Source: Pararobbsia alpina
Lineage (GTDB): Bacteria > Pseudomonadota > Gammaproteobacteria > Burkholderiales > Burkholderiaceae
Reading direction: 5' to 3'
DNA: 61,868 nucleotides
NCBI RefSeq assembly: GCF_902859895.1
Contig: NZ_CADIKM010000029.1
Coordinates: forward strand, 1-61,868
This document shows positions 18,573-29,018 of the stretch, in pieces (within the stretch, counting starts at the first letter, position 1; every line of letters starts with the position of its first letter). The position numbers and the translations under genes were made by a program. The notes under the pieces were generated by a model. The model ran no database searches and was not told the DNA's origin. It saw only the letters and a program-made list of their open reading frames with translations.

Positions 18573-19412
18573 ATGCGTACACGAGCCAGCGTCAAATGGA
18601 TCGACCGCTCAATCATCGCGGTCATGGCCGTGCTCGCCGTCGCCATGCTGCTGCCGTTCGCCTGGCTCTTCAGCATGTCGTTCCGGCCGGTCGCCGAGAC
18701 CTACCGGATGCCGCCGAGCTTCCTGCCGCCGAACCTGAATCTCGCGAACTATCGCGCGGTGCTCGCCTCGTCGATCCCCTTCCTCGAGATCTACTGGAAC
18801 TCGATCGAAATCGCCGTACTCGTGACGGTGGGCCAGCTCGTGACCTGTTCGCTCGCGGCATTCGCGTTCGCGAGGCTGCAGTTCCCCGGGCGCGACAGCC
18901 TGTTCTTCGTGATGCTGATCGGTCTGATGTTCCCGGCCCAGGTCACGATCATCCCGATCTATCTCGGTTATGCGCAGACCGGTCTGCTCAATCATCCGAT
19001 CGGTCTCGCCCTCATGTACCTGACCTCGAGCTTCGGTGTGTTCCTGGTCCGCCAGTTCATGCTCTCGCAGCCGAAGGCGCTCGAGGAAGCGGCACTGATG
19101 GACGGCGCGAACTACGTGAAAATCTTCCTGCGCATCTCGCTGCCGCAGTTGAGGCCCGCCTTGTCTGCGCTCGGCATCATCACCTTCACGCAAACATGGA
19201 ACTACTACTTCCAGGCGCGCGTGCTGCTCGAACCGCAGGATGCGATGACCCTGCCCGTGGCAATGGATCTGCTGCGGGGCTATATCGGCTCAGGAAACCT
19301 CTCGCTCGTGATGGCCGCGATGAGCATGGCCATCCTGCCGGTGGTGCTGATATTCCTCGTCGCCCAGCGGCTCGTGATCGAGGGCATCGCAATGAGCGGA
19401 ATCAAGAACTGA
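18573..19412 (+). CDS. CUT1 ABC importer, permease 2 (MalG/UgpE-like)
   Basis: Second inner-membrane permease, 279 residues and six helices. The EAA loop is EEAALMDGANYVKIFLRIS, with the conserved DG. The C-terminal AQRLVIEGIAMSGIKN tail is typical of MalG-type subunits. It lies 44 bases after permease 1 and 25 bases before the glucosidase gene, so it is almost surely cotranscribed. Confidence 0.94.
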   Translation: MRTRASVKWIDRSIIAVMAVLAVAMLLPFAWLFSMSFRPVAETYRMPPSFLPPNLNLANYRAVLASSIPFLEIYWNSIEIAVLVTVGQLVTCSLAAFAFARLQFPGRDSLFFVMLIGLMFPAQVTIIPIYLGYAQTGLLNHPIGLALMYLTSSFGVFLVRQFMLSQPKALEEAALMDGANYVKIFLRISLPQLRPALSALGIITFTQTWNYYFQARVLLEPQDAMTLPVAMDLLRGYIGSGNLSLVMAAMSMAILPVVLIFLVAQRLVIEGIAMSGIKN

Positions 19413-19437
19413 TACCTACGTCGGAGGGACAGCCAGT

Positions 19438-22330
19438 ATGTTGGATCACCAAGACGAAGCCACACAGAAGACCGTTGCGGAGGCCGCACGGCAGACCAGC
19501 GGAAGTGCAACGCACACCGGCACCTATGCCGGAACTGCGCCCGAGGCAGCGAGCGATTCCAGTCCTAGCACGGACAGCGCCAGCCACCCGGACGATGATT
19601 TCGTCTACCGGGGCACACGGAGCAAGTATGTTGCGTTCCCCCTGGGAGGCATCGGCACCGGCAGCGTGTCGCTGACCGGCAGTGGCCGGCTCGTCGACTG
19701 GAGCATCCGCAACAAGCCGGACATCCATCAATTCAACGGCTACAGCCATTTCGCAATCAAGGCCGAACATAGGGGCGTGCTGCTCGATGCGCGCGTGCTC
19801 AACGGCCCCTATGAAGGCAACCCGACCGGATCGCCGGCTACGCGCAAGTTCGACGGCTTCGGTTTCGGAGCAAACCGCGATACGCTCGCGGGTGTCCCGC
19901 ATTTCGAGGAGGCGACCTTCATCGGCCGCTTCCCGGTGGCCGAGGTCGAATTCACCGACACGCGCTTTCCGGGCCAGGTTCGGCTCACGGCGATGAGCCC
20001 CTTCATCCCGCACGAAGACCGCGACTCGTCGATGCCCGTCGCGATGTTCACGATCGAGGTCACCAACACGAGCGATCACTCGATCGACTACACGATCGGC
20101 GGCACGCTCGGCAATCTCGGCTGCGACAGCGGCGTGCATCGCTTCGTCGAAGACCGCGGCCTGCATGCGCTGCACCTGACGTCGGCCGATGCCGACCGGC
20201 CGCCCGAACAACGCGGCGATCTTGCGATCGTGACGGATGCCGACGATGTCGAGCATGTCGACTATCACTTCCGCGGGCAATGGTTCGACAGCCTGAGCCT
20301 CTACTGGCGTGAGTTCGCGCGCGCGGGGCGGCTCAAGGAGCGCAGCTACGACGCGCCGCGCGCGAGCCGCAATATGTTCAGCCAGCCCGAGCACGGCACG
20401 CTCGCGGCGCGTGTGACGGTCGCGCCGGGCGAGCGCCGCCGCGTTCGTTTCGCGATCAGTTGGAACTACCCGGTCGGCAGCATCTACTGGTTCAATCGTC
20501 GCGGACCCGGCAGCCCGTTCTACGAAGGCAGCGCGCCGACGTGGAAGAACTACTACGCGACGCAATGGGCCGACGCACTCGCGAGCGGAGCCGATGCGAT
20601 GCGGCGTTGGCCCGATCTCGAAGCGCGCACGGTCGCGTTCAGGGATTCGCTGTTCGGCTCGTCGCTGCCGCGCGAGATCGTCAGCGCCGTCTCGGGCACG
20701 CTCGGCATCCTGCGCAGCGCGACGGTGATCCGTCTCGAGGGCGGACAGCTCTGGGGCTGGGAAGGCCAGCACGAACACGACGGCTCCTGCGAGGGTAGTT
20801 GCACCCACGTCTGGAATTACCAGCAGGCGCTGCCCTACCTGTTCCCGGCGCTCGAGCGCACATTGCGCGAGACCGAGTTCGCCTACAACCAGCTACCCAA
20901 TGGCGGCCTCACCTTCCGCCAGCGGCTGCCGCTCGGCTCAGGCTTCGATGTGATCGGGCCCTGCGCGGACGGTCACTTCGGCGCGATTATCAAGGCTTTT
21001 CGCGAGTGGAAGAACTCGGGGGACGATGCGTGGCTGCGGCAACAGTGGCCCGCGATCCGGCGCGCGATCGACTATGCGTGGTCGCCCGGCAATCCGGATC
21101 GCTGGGACCCTGAGCGGACAGGCGTGCTTTGGGGCCGCCAGCATCACACGCTCGACATGGAACTGTTCGGCCCGAACTCGTGGCTGACCAGCATGTATCT
21201 CGCGGCACTCAAGGCCGGCGCCGAGATGGCCGAGGCGATGGACGAACCCGCGTTTGCCGGCGAACTCGTACATATCGCGCACAAGGGCCGCGAGTTCGTC
21301 GACTGCGAGCTGTTCAATGGACGCTGGTTCACACAGAAGCTCGACCTCGGCAATCGCGCGCTGCTCGAACCCTTCGACGAAAACCGCGCGGCAGGTGTGC
21401 TGGCCGAGAGTTTCATGCAAGCCTACTGGTCCGACGAGTATCGAGAGATCAAATATCAGGTCGGCGACGGATGCCTCACCGACCAGTTGCTCGGCCAATG
21501 GCATGCGGACCTCGCGGGTCTTGGCGATCTCGTCGATCCCCGGCATGTCGGCACGGCCTTGCAGTCGGTCTATCGGGAGAATTTCCGCCCGACGCTGCGT
21601 GATCACTTCAACCCATGCCGCGTATATGCCTACGAGAACGACGCAGGCCTGCTGCTGGCCACCTGGCCCGAAGGCACCCACCAGCCCGCCGTGCCTGCGC
21701 CATACGCCGAGGAAGTCTGGACCGGACTCGAGTACATGATGGCCTCGCACCTGATCATGCGCGGCCTCGTCGACGAGGGCCTCACGATCGTGCGCGCGGC
21801 GCGGGCCCGGCATGACGGTTCGAATCGCAATCCATGGAACGATATCGAGTGCGGCAGCTATTACGCACGTTCATTGTCGAGTTATGCGCTCGTCAACGCC
21901 TGGCTCGGTCTGAGCTTCGATGCACGGCGCGGCGAGATCGGCTTCAGACCCGCGCGCCATGCGAGCGGCGTGTTCCCCTGGTCGGCCGGCAAGGGCTGGG
22001 GCGACGTCACGGTCGACGGTGCGGAGGTAAGCCTCTACGTCAAGGGGGGTGAATTGCAGCTCGCCTCCCTGTCGCTGCCTTCGCTCGACGGCGAGGTCAC
22101 GGTCGACGGTGTGACCGCGCGGCGCGAAGGCTCGCGCGTGCATCTCGCGTCGCCGCGGCTCATGCGTGCGGGAGAACGGCTTGTCGTGCGGCGCATCGAG
22201 CGGCACGGCAAAGCCTCCGCGGCCGGCGATGCTGACGTCGCAACCGTTGATGCCTCGTGCGCACGTGGCGATGCCGCCGACGCTCCCGCCGATGCCGCAA
22301 GCGCGACGCCCACCTTCACGGAGGCGCAGC

Positions 22331-22344
<14 letters not shown>
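19438..22344 (+). CDS. GH116 family glucosidase (non-lysosomal glucosylceramidase-like)
   Basis: A large glycoside hydrolase of 968 residues, related to GBA2-type glucosylceramidases and archaeal/bacterial GH116 beta-glucosidases. After a polar 50-residue N terminus, the beta-sandwich domain starts at FPLGGIGTGSVSLTGSGRL. The (alpha/alpha)6 barrel follows, with CTHVWNYQQALPYLFP and QHHTLDMELFGPNSW (the Glu of DMEL sits where the family nucleophile is expected). GCLTDQLLGQWHADLAGLG holds a likely acid/base Asp. There is no signal peptide, so it should act in the cytosol on imported glycosides. SD GGAGGG precedes the ATG. Its 3' end overlaps the ATPase start by 14 bases. Placing a GH116 enzyme inside a complete CUT1 operon makes the transporter a candidate glucoside importer. 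Confidence 0.9.
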
Positions 22345-23479
<1,135 letters not shown>

Positions 23480-23486
23480 TGCCGCT

Positions 23487-24182
23487 TCAGTGCCCGAGCA
23501 GGTTCTTGCGGACATGCAGCAAGTGCGCGATCGTCGCTTCGCGTGCGCGTTCGATATCGCGATCGACCAGCGCGTCGACCAATGCTCGATGCTCGATCTG
23601 ATAAGCCGCGCGCCGCTCGGGTGTGACGCTCTTGCGCTTGAGTGCGCCCCATTCGCTCGAAGCGCGCACCCGCGTGATCGCATCGAACACGACGAGCACG
23701 ATATTGTTGTGCGTCGCCTCGGCAATGCGCTGGTGCAGTGCGCCGTCCCAGTACTCGAACTGTTCGAACGTCGCGGCGGCCTCGGCCTGCTCGACGCAAT
23801 GCTGGATCTCGGCAAAGTCGGTCGACGTCGCATTGCGCACCACGAGTTCGATCAGCGAGGGTTCGAGCGCCAGGCGGGCCTCCATGACCTCGGCCGGACT
23901 CACATTGTGCTGAGGCGACGGCCGCTCGCTCGCAAGCAATGCCTCGATTTCATCGGACACATAAGTGCCGCTGCCGACACTCTGCCTGACCAGGCCCTTC
24001 TCCTTGAGCTGGCCGATCACGCGGCGCACGGTGGAACGTGCGATCCGGAACGTCTCGCTGAGTTGGCGTTCAGTCGGCAGGCGTTGCCCGGCGAGATAAC
24101 GCCCGGTCTTCAGACCTTCGATCAGCGAGCTCTTCAGCGCGAGTGCTCCGTCTACGCCGTCTGCTTCATGAGTCGTCGACAT
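23487..24182 (-). CDS. GntR family regulator, FadR/FCD subfamily
   Basis: A regulator of 231 residues. The N-terminal winged helix (LPTERQLSETFRIARSTVRR, then KGLVRQSVGSGTYV) is followed by an all-helical FCD effector domain with the metal/ligand histidine pattern seen in DGALHQRIAEATHN and EHRALVDALVDRD. Its gene is divergent from the FAH operon. The space between them holds three related 14-base sites, one immediately before its own promoter area and two at the operon promoter. It therefore probably represses both directions until the substrate or an intermediate of the pathway binds. Confidence 0.93.
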   Translation of the reverse strand: MSTTHEADGVDGALALKSSLIEGLKTGRYLAGQRLPTERQLSETFRIARSTVRRVIGQLKEKGLVRQSVGSGTYVSDEIEALLASERPSPQHNVSPAEVMEARLALEPSLIELVVRNATSTDFAEIQHCVEQAEAAATFEQFEYWDGALHQRIAEATHNNIVLVVFDAITRVRASSEWGALKRKSVTPERRAAYQIEHRALVDALVDRDIERAREATIAHLLHVRKNLLGH

Positions 24183-24229
24183 CCTCTTGTTCCCCGATTG
24201 AAGTCGCCACCATTCTATCGAATGGGCGA

Positions 24230-24243
24230 ATTGGTCTCAATTG
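24230..24243. promoter_or_regulatory. Candidate GntR operator, site 1
   Basis: AATTGGTCTCAATT lies 48 bases upstream of the GntR start. It is a near-perfect inverted repeat of the form AATTGG-N2-CCAATT and matches site 3 in inverted sense. Confidence 0.6.
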
Positions 24244-24324
24244 GTTTCATCACCGAGCCCAGCTTGGGGAGCGCTGATGGCTTGCCAGTCCTCGGGACTT
24301 TCCATGATCAACCACCATAGTAGG

Positions 24325-24353
24325 TTGACGCTCGGAATAACAACGAATAAATT
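24325..24353 (+). promoter_or_regulatory. Promoter of the FAH/CUT2 operon
   Basis: TTGACG (24325-24330), a 17-base spacer, and TAAATT (24348-24353). Operator site 2 overlaps the -10 box and site 3 lies downstream, which fits repression by the divergent GntR protein. Confidence 0.6.
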
Positions 24354-24363
24354 GGACTCTGTT
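24350..24363. promoter_or_regulatory. Candidate GntR operator, site 2 (degenerate)
   Basis: AATTGGACTCTGTT has one intact half (AATTGG) and one degenerate half. It covers the -10 element. Confidence 0.45.
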
Positions 24364-24380
24364 GGAACAAATATTCAACC

Positions 24381-24394
24381 AATTGGGACCAATT
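24381..24394. promoter_or_regulatory. Candidate GntR operator, site 3
   Basis: AATTGGGACCAATT is a perfect 6+6 inverted repeat with a 2-base centre, ending two bases before the ATG of the FAH gene. Its position also leaves almost no room for a normal ribosome site. Confidence 0.65.
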
Positions 24395-24396
24395 CG

Positions 24397-25287
24397 ATGA
24401 GATTTGCGAGTATCAAGGTGGACGGCTCGCCGCGCGTCGTGGCCATTTCCGATGACGGAACGCGTTACACGGATGCGATCGATGCGGGCGCCGCTTTCGG
24501 CGCCGACATGAACGCTTGGATCGAACGCAATTCGGACACCACGGATCGTCCCCCCGCCGCGAAGCCGAACGGCAACGTGAACTGGCAGCCGCTCGACGGC
24601 GTGAAGTTGCTCGCGCCGCTGTTGCCGCGCCGCAATGTGTTCTGTGTCGGCAAGAACTATCACGAGCATGCGAAGGAATTCGGCGACTCGGGCTTCGACA
24701 CCTCCGCGAAGGACGGCGAAGCCGCACCACCGTTCCCCGTGGTCTTCACCAAGGCGCCGAGCACGGTCATCGCCGACGGCGAGCCGGTCCAGGCCCACCG
24801 CAACGTGACCTCGCAACTCGACTATGAAGCCGAACTCGCGGTGGTCATCGGCAAGGGCGGCAAGGACATCGCGAAGGAACACGCCTGGGAGCACATCTAC
24901 GGCTACACGATCGTCAACGACGTGACCGCGCGCGATCTCCAGCAGCGCCACCGCCAGTGGTTCCTCGGCAAGTCGATCGACACGTTCTGCCCGATGGGCC
25001 CGTGGATCGTGACCGCCGACGAGATCGACGCGACCCGCCTCAAGATACAGTGCCGAGTCAACGGGGAACTGCGGCAGGATGCGAACACCGCAGACCTGAT
25101 CTTCGATATCCCGACACTGATCGAGACGCTGTCGGCGGTCATCGCGCTGCAGCCTGGCGACGTTATCGCGACCGGCACGCCCGCGGGTGTGGGCATCGGT
25201 TTCAAGCCGCCGAAGTTTCTGCAGCCCGGCGACGAGATGAGCGTGTCGATCGAAGGCATCGGTACGCTGACCAACCGGATTCAGTAG
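24397..25287 (+). CDS. Fumarylacetoacetate hydrolase (FAH) family protein
   Basis: A cytosolic metal-dependent enzyme of 296 residues. The family cleaves C-C bonds in acylpyruvates or dehydrates/hydrolyses 2-keto-3-deoxy sugar acids. Visible motifs are FCVGKNYHEHAKEFG, DYEAELAVVIGKGGKD (Glu ligands) and TIVNDVTARDLQ (Asp ligand), and the C-terminal GDVIATGTPAGVGIGFKPP. The first 75 residues form the small N-terminal domain. It is the first gene of an operon that continues with two more hydrolases and a CUT2 importer. The ATG lies right after operator site 3. A sugar-acid or acylpyruvate substrate is plausible but not fixed by sequence. Confidence 0.92.
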   Translation: MRFASIKVDGSPRVVAISDDGTRYTDAIDAGAAFGADMNAWIERNSDTTDRPPAAKPNGNVNWQPLDGVKLLAPLLPRRNVFCVGKNYHEHAKEFGDSGFDTSAKDGEAAPPFPVVFTKAPSTVIADGEPVQAHRNVTSQLDYEAELAVVIGKGGKDIAKEHAWEHIYGYTIVNDVTARDLQQRHRQWFLGKSIDTFCPMGPWIVTADEIDATRLKIQCRVNGELRQDANTADLIFDIPTLIETLSAVIALQPGDVIATGTPAGVGIGFKPPKFLQPGDEMSVSIEGIGTLTNRIQ

Positions 25288-25453
25288 CAGCGGCAAGAGC
25301 GACGGCCTGGCACGGATGTCTCGCCGGTCGCCGTCTCGAACCGGAAGGCGCGACAACAAGGCAGCGATGAGTAATACGGCAACAGCGTGATGACGCAGCA
25401 CGGTAGCGCCGGCTTTTCGCCGCACTTACCCTCAATGTCAGGAGACAGTTTCT

Positions 25454-26239
25454 GTGCTGATCAATGGAATGGAAGTCGAGAAAACCGGTAGCGGTCCCGC
25501 CCTGGTCCTGGTCCACGGACTCGGCGGAACGGGCAATTTCTGGTTTCCGCAACTCGCCGCGCTGAGCGCAACGTTCACCGTTTACCGCCCCGACATGCGC
25601 GGTTCGGGGCGCTCGCCGCTCAATGGCGGCAGCAGCGGTGCCAACGGCAGCGGCACGCTGACAGTCGATCAGATCGTCGCGGACCTGATCGGGCTGCTCG
25701 ACCATGAGAAGATCGATCGCGCCGCGTTCGCCGGGCATTCTTTCGGTTCGCTCGTAGTCCAGCATCTCGCGGCGAAGCACCCCGATCGCGTCACCCAGGT
25801 CGCGCTGGTCGGGCCGGTCCGCGCTCCGGCCGACGCCAACCGCCAGGGCCCGCGCGATCGCGCGGCAAAGGTACGCGCCGAGGGCATGATCGCTGTCGCC
25901 GACGCCATCGTGGGGGCCGCGCTCTCGCCGGCCACGCGTGCGAACAAACCCATCGCGGTGTCGTTCGTGCGCGAACTGCTGCTGCGCCAGGACCCGGCCG
26001 GCTACGCGGCGACCTGTGAAGCTCTCGCGAATGCGGTCGAAGTCGACTATGCGGCGATCACGGCGCCGACCCTGCTGCTCACGGGGAAGGACGACGGTGT
26101 CGGATCGCCCGCGACCGCGCAGGCGCTCAGGGACCTGATCGCCGACGCGCGGCTCACGGTGCTCGACGATTGCGGACACTGGACGGCCATCGAACAACCC
26201 GAGCGTGTCGGCGAGGCGCTCACCGATTTTCTGAAGTAG
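25454..26239 (+). CDS. Alpha/beta hydrolase (3-oxoadipate enol-lactonase-like)
   Basis: A cytosolic serine hydrolase of 261 residues. The triad is readable: nucleophile Ser96 in AGHSFGS, an acid in LLLTGKDDGVG (Asp213/214) and His242 in DDCGHWTAIEQPE. The oxyanion segment is VHGLGGTGNFW. The start is GTG at 25454, preceded by AGGAGA. It resembles enol-lactonases and C-C or ester hydrolases of catabolic operons. Set between an FAH enzyme and an amidohydrolase, it likely opens a lactone or ester intermediate. The exact substrate is unknown. Confidence 0.9.
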   Translation: MLINGMEVEKTGSGPALVLVHGLGGTGNFWFPQLAALSATFTVYRPDMRGSGRSPLNGGSSGANGSGTLTVDQIVADLIGLLDHEKIDRAAFAGHSFGSLVVQHLAAKHPDRVTQVALVGPVRAPADANRQGPRDRAAKVRAEGMIAVADAIVGAALSPATRANKPIAVSFVRELLLRQDPAGYAATCEALANAVEVDYAAITAPTLLLTGKDDGVGSPATAQALRDLIADARLTVLDDCGHWTAIEQPERVGEALTDFLK

Positions 26240-26402
26240 ACGCAAACGTAGCGCTCGATTAGAGGCAGACGTATAGGTAAACGACAAGCCATCCATCCAT
26301 CCATGCGGCGGCAGCCGCTTCCGCACGGCGGGATTCAACCCCGACCCATCGCGACATCCGCATGAAGACGGAGCGCGATGACCCACGACTGGTGGAGACA
26401 CT

Positions 26403-27731
26403 ATGCAACAGACTCTGTTCACGAACGTGTCGGTGCTTGACTGCACCGGCGCCGCGGCCTATGCGGGCGAAGTGCTGATCGAAGGAAACCGGATCAAGGA
26501 GGTTTTCAGATCCGAGGGTAAGTCCGGCGGCGCCCCCCGCTCGGGCGAGGTGCGTGTGGTCGACGGCGGCGGCGCGACGCTGATGCCGGGCCTGATCGAA
26601 GCCCACGCACACTTCAGCTGGAACAACCAGGACAGCCTCGACTCGATCGGCCGCATGCCGGTCGAGGAGCATGTGCTCGAATGCATGATCGCCGCGCGCA
26701 CCTATCTTGAATGCGGCTATACCTCGGCGGTCGGTGCCGCGGCTGCGAAGCCGCGGCTCGACGTCGTGATCCGCAATGCGATCAACGCGGGCAAGATCCC
26801 CGGTCCGCGCCTGCTCGCCAACGGTCCCGAGATCACGACGACCGGCGGCCTCGGTGACGTCAACCCTTCCCACCTGCCCGCCTACAGTTTTGTCGAGATC
26901 GTCGACGGGGCGGAGGAAATGCGCAAGAAGGTGCGTGCGCTGCTCAAGGAAGGTGTCGACCTGATCAAGCTTAATCTGTCGGGCGAGGAAATCACGATCA
27001 CCGCGCGTGCCGAAGACACGCTGATGAGCGATGCCGAAGCCGGCGCCGCGATGGAAGAGGCACGCCGCCGCGGCGTGCGTGCCTGCGCGCATGCACGCAG
27101 TGCCGAATCGATCAAGATGTGCATCCGCCACGGCATCGACATCATCTATCACGCCTCGTTCGCCGACGAGGAAGCGCTCGACCTGCTCGAGAAGCACAAG
27201 GATCACGTATTCGTCGCGCCCGCGCTGCACTGGCTCTACACGACCTCGTATGAAGCGTCGGCCTGGGGGCTGACACCCGAGATCGCGAAGCAGATGGGCT
27301 ATCACCACGAGCTCGAAACTGCGATCAAGGGCATCAAGGAAATGAAGCGCCGCGGCGTGCGTATCCTGCCGGGCGGCGATTTCGGTTTCGCGTGGATGCC
27401 GCATGGCACTTATGCCCGCGATCTCGAGAACTTCGTCAAGCTGCTCGGCTTCTCGACGATGGATACGATCCTATCGGCGACCAAGCTCGGCGGCGAGATC
27501 ATGGCCATGCCGGACCAGCTCGGCCAGATCAAGCCTGGCTATCTCGCCGATGTGATCCTCGTCGATGGCGATCCGCTTGCGGACATCACGATCTTCCAGG
27601 ATCGCAGCCGCCTGCTCGCGATCATGAAGGACGGTGCGTTCTTCAAGGAACCGTCGCCCCGGAGCGAACGCCCGGCCCCGCTCACCGAGCCGAACGTGCC
27701 CTCCCCGCAAAAGACGCCCGTGACCGCCTGA
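26403..27731 (+). CDS. Amidohydrolase family protein (imidazolonepropionase/Xaa-Pro dipeptidase-like)
   Basis: A binuclear-metal amidohydrolase of 442 residues. All expected ligands can be read: His68 and His70 in EAHAH, a Lys189 that may be carboxylated (LIKLN), His230 (ACAHARS), His250 (IIYHASF) and Asp326 (LPGGDFGFA). The small beta-domain is split between the first 60 and last 70 residues (LADVILVDGDPLADI). Members hydrolyse cyclic amides, N-acyl amino acids, prolidyl peptides or ochratoxin-like amides. Here the neighbours suggest a catabolic lactam/amide or lactone. The C-terminal tail rich in Pro and Ser is not conserved. A CTGGTG repeat tract follows the gene. Confidence 0.92.
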   Translation: MQQTLFTNVSVLDCTGAAAYAGEVLIEGNRIKEVFRSEGKSGGAPRSGEVRVVDGGGATLMPGLIEAHAHFSWNNQDSLDSIGRMPVEEHVLECMIAARTYLECGYTSAVGAAAAKPRLDVVIRNAINAGKIPGPRLLANGPEITTTGGLGDVNPSHLPAYSFVEIVDGAEEMRKKVRALLKEGVDLIKLNLSGEEITITARAEDTLMSDAEAGAAMEEARRRGVRACAHARSAESIKMCIRHGIDIIYHASFADEEALDLLEKHKDHVFVAPALHWLYTTSYEASAWGLTPEIAKQMGYHHELETAIKGIKEMKRRGVRILPGGDFGFAWMPHGTYARDLENFVKLLGFSTMDTILSATKLGGEIMAMPDQLGQIKPGYLADVILVDGDPLADITIFQDRSRLLAIMKDGAFFKEPSPRSERPAPLTEPNVPSPQKTPVTA

Positions 27732-27797
27732 GCGGCGCAACGGCCTGCAAGACCCGGCACCGGCCTCCGCCGTCCCGCTGCAATGCGGCCCGGCCGG

Positions 27798-27876
27798 CTG
27801 GTGCTGGTGCTGGTGCTGGTGCTGGTGCTGGTGCTGGTGCTGGTGCCGGTGCCGGTGCTTCTGGTGCTGGTGCCGG
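27798..27876. repeat. CTGGTG hexanucleotide tract
   Basis: Eight perfect CTGGTG units (27798-27845), then two CCGGTG units, a CTT interruption, two more CTGGTG units and a CCGGC tail. It lies between the amidohydrolase stop (27731) and the binding-protein start (27986). In one plus frame it reads as alternating Ala-Gly, but no gene uses that frame. Confidence 0.9.
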
Positions 27877-27985
27877 CAGGCGGAGTCGGTTAAGCGCACA
27901 CCCCTACATTCCACAACGACACAACCGGGCTTTCAGCGCACTCCTGATCCAGCGCTTTGCGAGCCCGTACACGAGGAGACCCCCA

Positions 27986-29011
27986 ATGAAAGCACCCCTT
28001 GCCCGCATCCTGCTTGCCGCAGTATTCGCGGGCGCCACGGCGGCGGCCACTGCCGCACCGAGCATCGGCCTGTCCAACGGCTACTTCGGCACCGAATGGC
28101 GCAACCAGATGATTGCGGGCGCGAAGGAGCAGTTCGACACCTACAAGACGCAGGGCCTCGCGAGCGATCTGGTCGTCCAGCAATCGGGCGCGAACACGGG
28201 CCAGCAGATCCAGGACATGCGCAACATGATTCGCCAGAAGGTGGGGGCGATCATGGTCGACGCGAACTCGGCGACCGCGCTCAACGGTGTGATCTCCGAA
28301 GCGCAGCGCGCCAAGGTGCCGGTGATCTCGTTCGACCAGGCCGTGACGAACAAGTACGCGATCAACGTGACCGTCGATCACTACAAGTGGGGACAGCGCT
28401 ATGCACAATGGGTCGCCGACCAGTTGCACGGCGAGGGGAATGTCGTCGTGCTCGACGGCATTCCGGGTCATCCGGCAGCCGAGGCGCGCAAAAAGGCCGC
28501 GCTCGAGACCTTTGCGAAGTACCCGGGCATCAAGGTCGTTTGGTCGGGTTATGGCGAATGGGATGAAGCGAAGGCGCAAGCCGTGATGGCGACCGTGATC
28601 GCGGCGCAACCGAAGATCGATGCGGTCTTCACCGAGGACGCCATGGCGCTCGGCGTATTGCGCGCGTTCCAGAACGCGAACCGGCGCGTCGCGATCATGA
28701 CGGGCGAAGCGCAGAAGGGCTTTCTCGAGGCATGGAAGAAGGAACGTGACGCCGGCAATCCGATGAAGGTGTTCGTGCAGGCCAACCCGCCCGATATCAG
28801 CCGCACGGCGCTCGGCATCGCGGTGCGCGTCGCGAACGGCCGCGCGCTCAAGACGCTGCCCGAGAACACCTACTACTACCCGATCACGAAGACCGTGACT
28901 GAGCAGACGCTCGACTCGACGCTCGATTCGATGAAGGACAAGCCTGACAGCTACTTCCTCGCCGAGTGGCTGTCCGAACCCGATCTCGACGCGATGTTCG
29001 CCGCGAAATGA
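27986..29011 (+). CDS. CUT2-type ABC importer, periplasmic binding protein
   Basis: Ribose-type periplasmic receptor of 341 residues. The signal peptide is KAPLARILLAAVFAGATAAA with cleavage after TAA. The mature chain has SNGYFGTEWRNQMIAGAKEQ, a first-lobe QKVGAIMVDANSATALN and the hinge-adjacent VISFDQAVTNKYAINV. SD GAGGAG lies upstream of the ATG at 27986. The Trp/Tyr-rich C terminus (ENTYYYPITKTV) is less usual. Its ligand is presumably what the three upstream hydrolases act on, which need not be a free sugar. Confidence 0.93.
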   Translation: MKAPLARILLAAVFAGATAAATAAPSIGLSNGYFGTEWRNQMIAGAKEQFDTYKTQGLASDLVVQQSGANTGQQIQDMRNMIRQKVGAIMVDANSATALNGVISEAQRAKVPVISFDQAVTNKYAINVTVDHYKWGQRYAQWVADQLHGEGNVVVLDGIPGHPAAEARKKAALETFAKYPGIKVVWSGYGEWDEAKAQAVMATVIAAQPKIDAVFTEDAMALGVLRAFQNANRRVAIMTGEAQKGFLEAWKKERDAGNPMKVFVQANPPDISRTALGIAVRVANGRALKTLPENTYYYPITKTVTEQTLDSTLDSMKDKPDSYFLAEWLSEPDLDAMFAAK

Positions 29012-29018
29012 AGGCGCC

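Noticed and set aside
27392-29011. A longer binding-protein gene starting at 27392 with an Ala-Gly repeat segment
   Set aside because: The signal peptide and the GAGGAG ribosome site fix the start at 27986; the upstream frame merely reads through the amidohydrolase gene and the CTGGTG tract.
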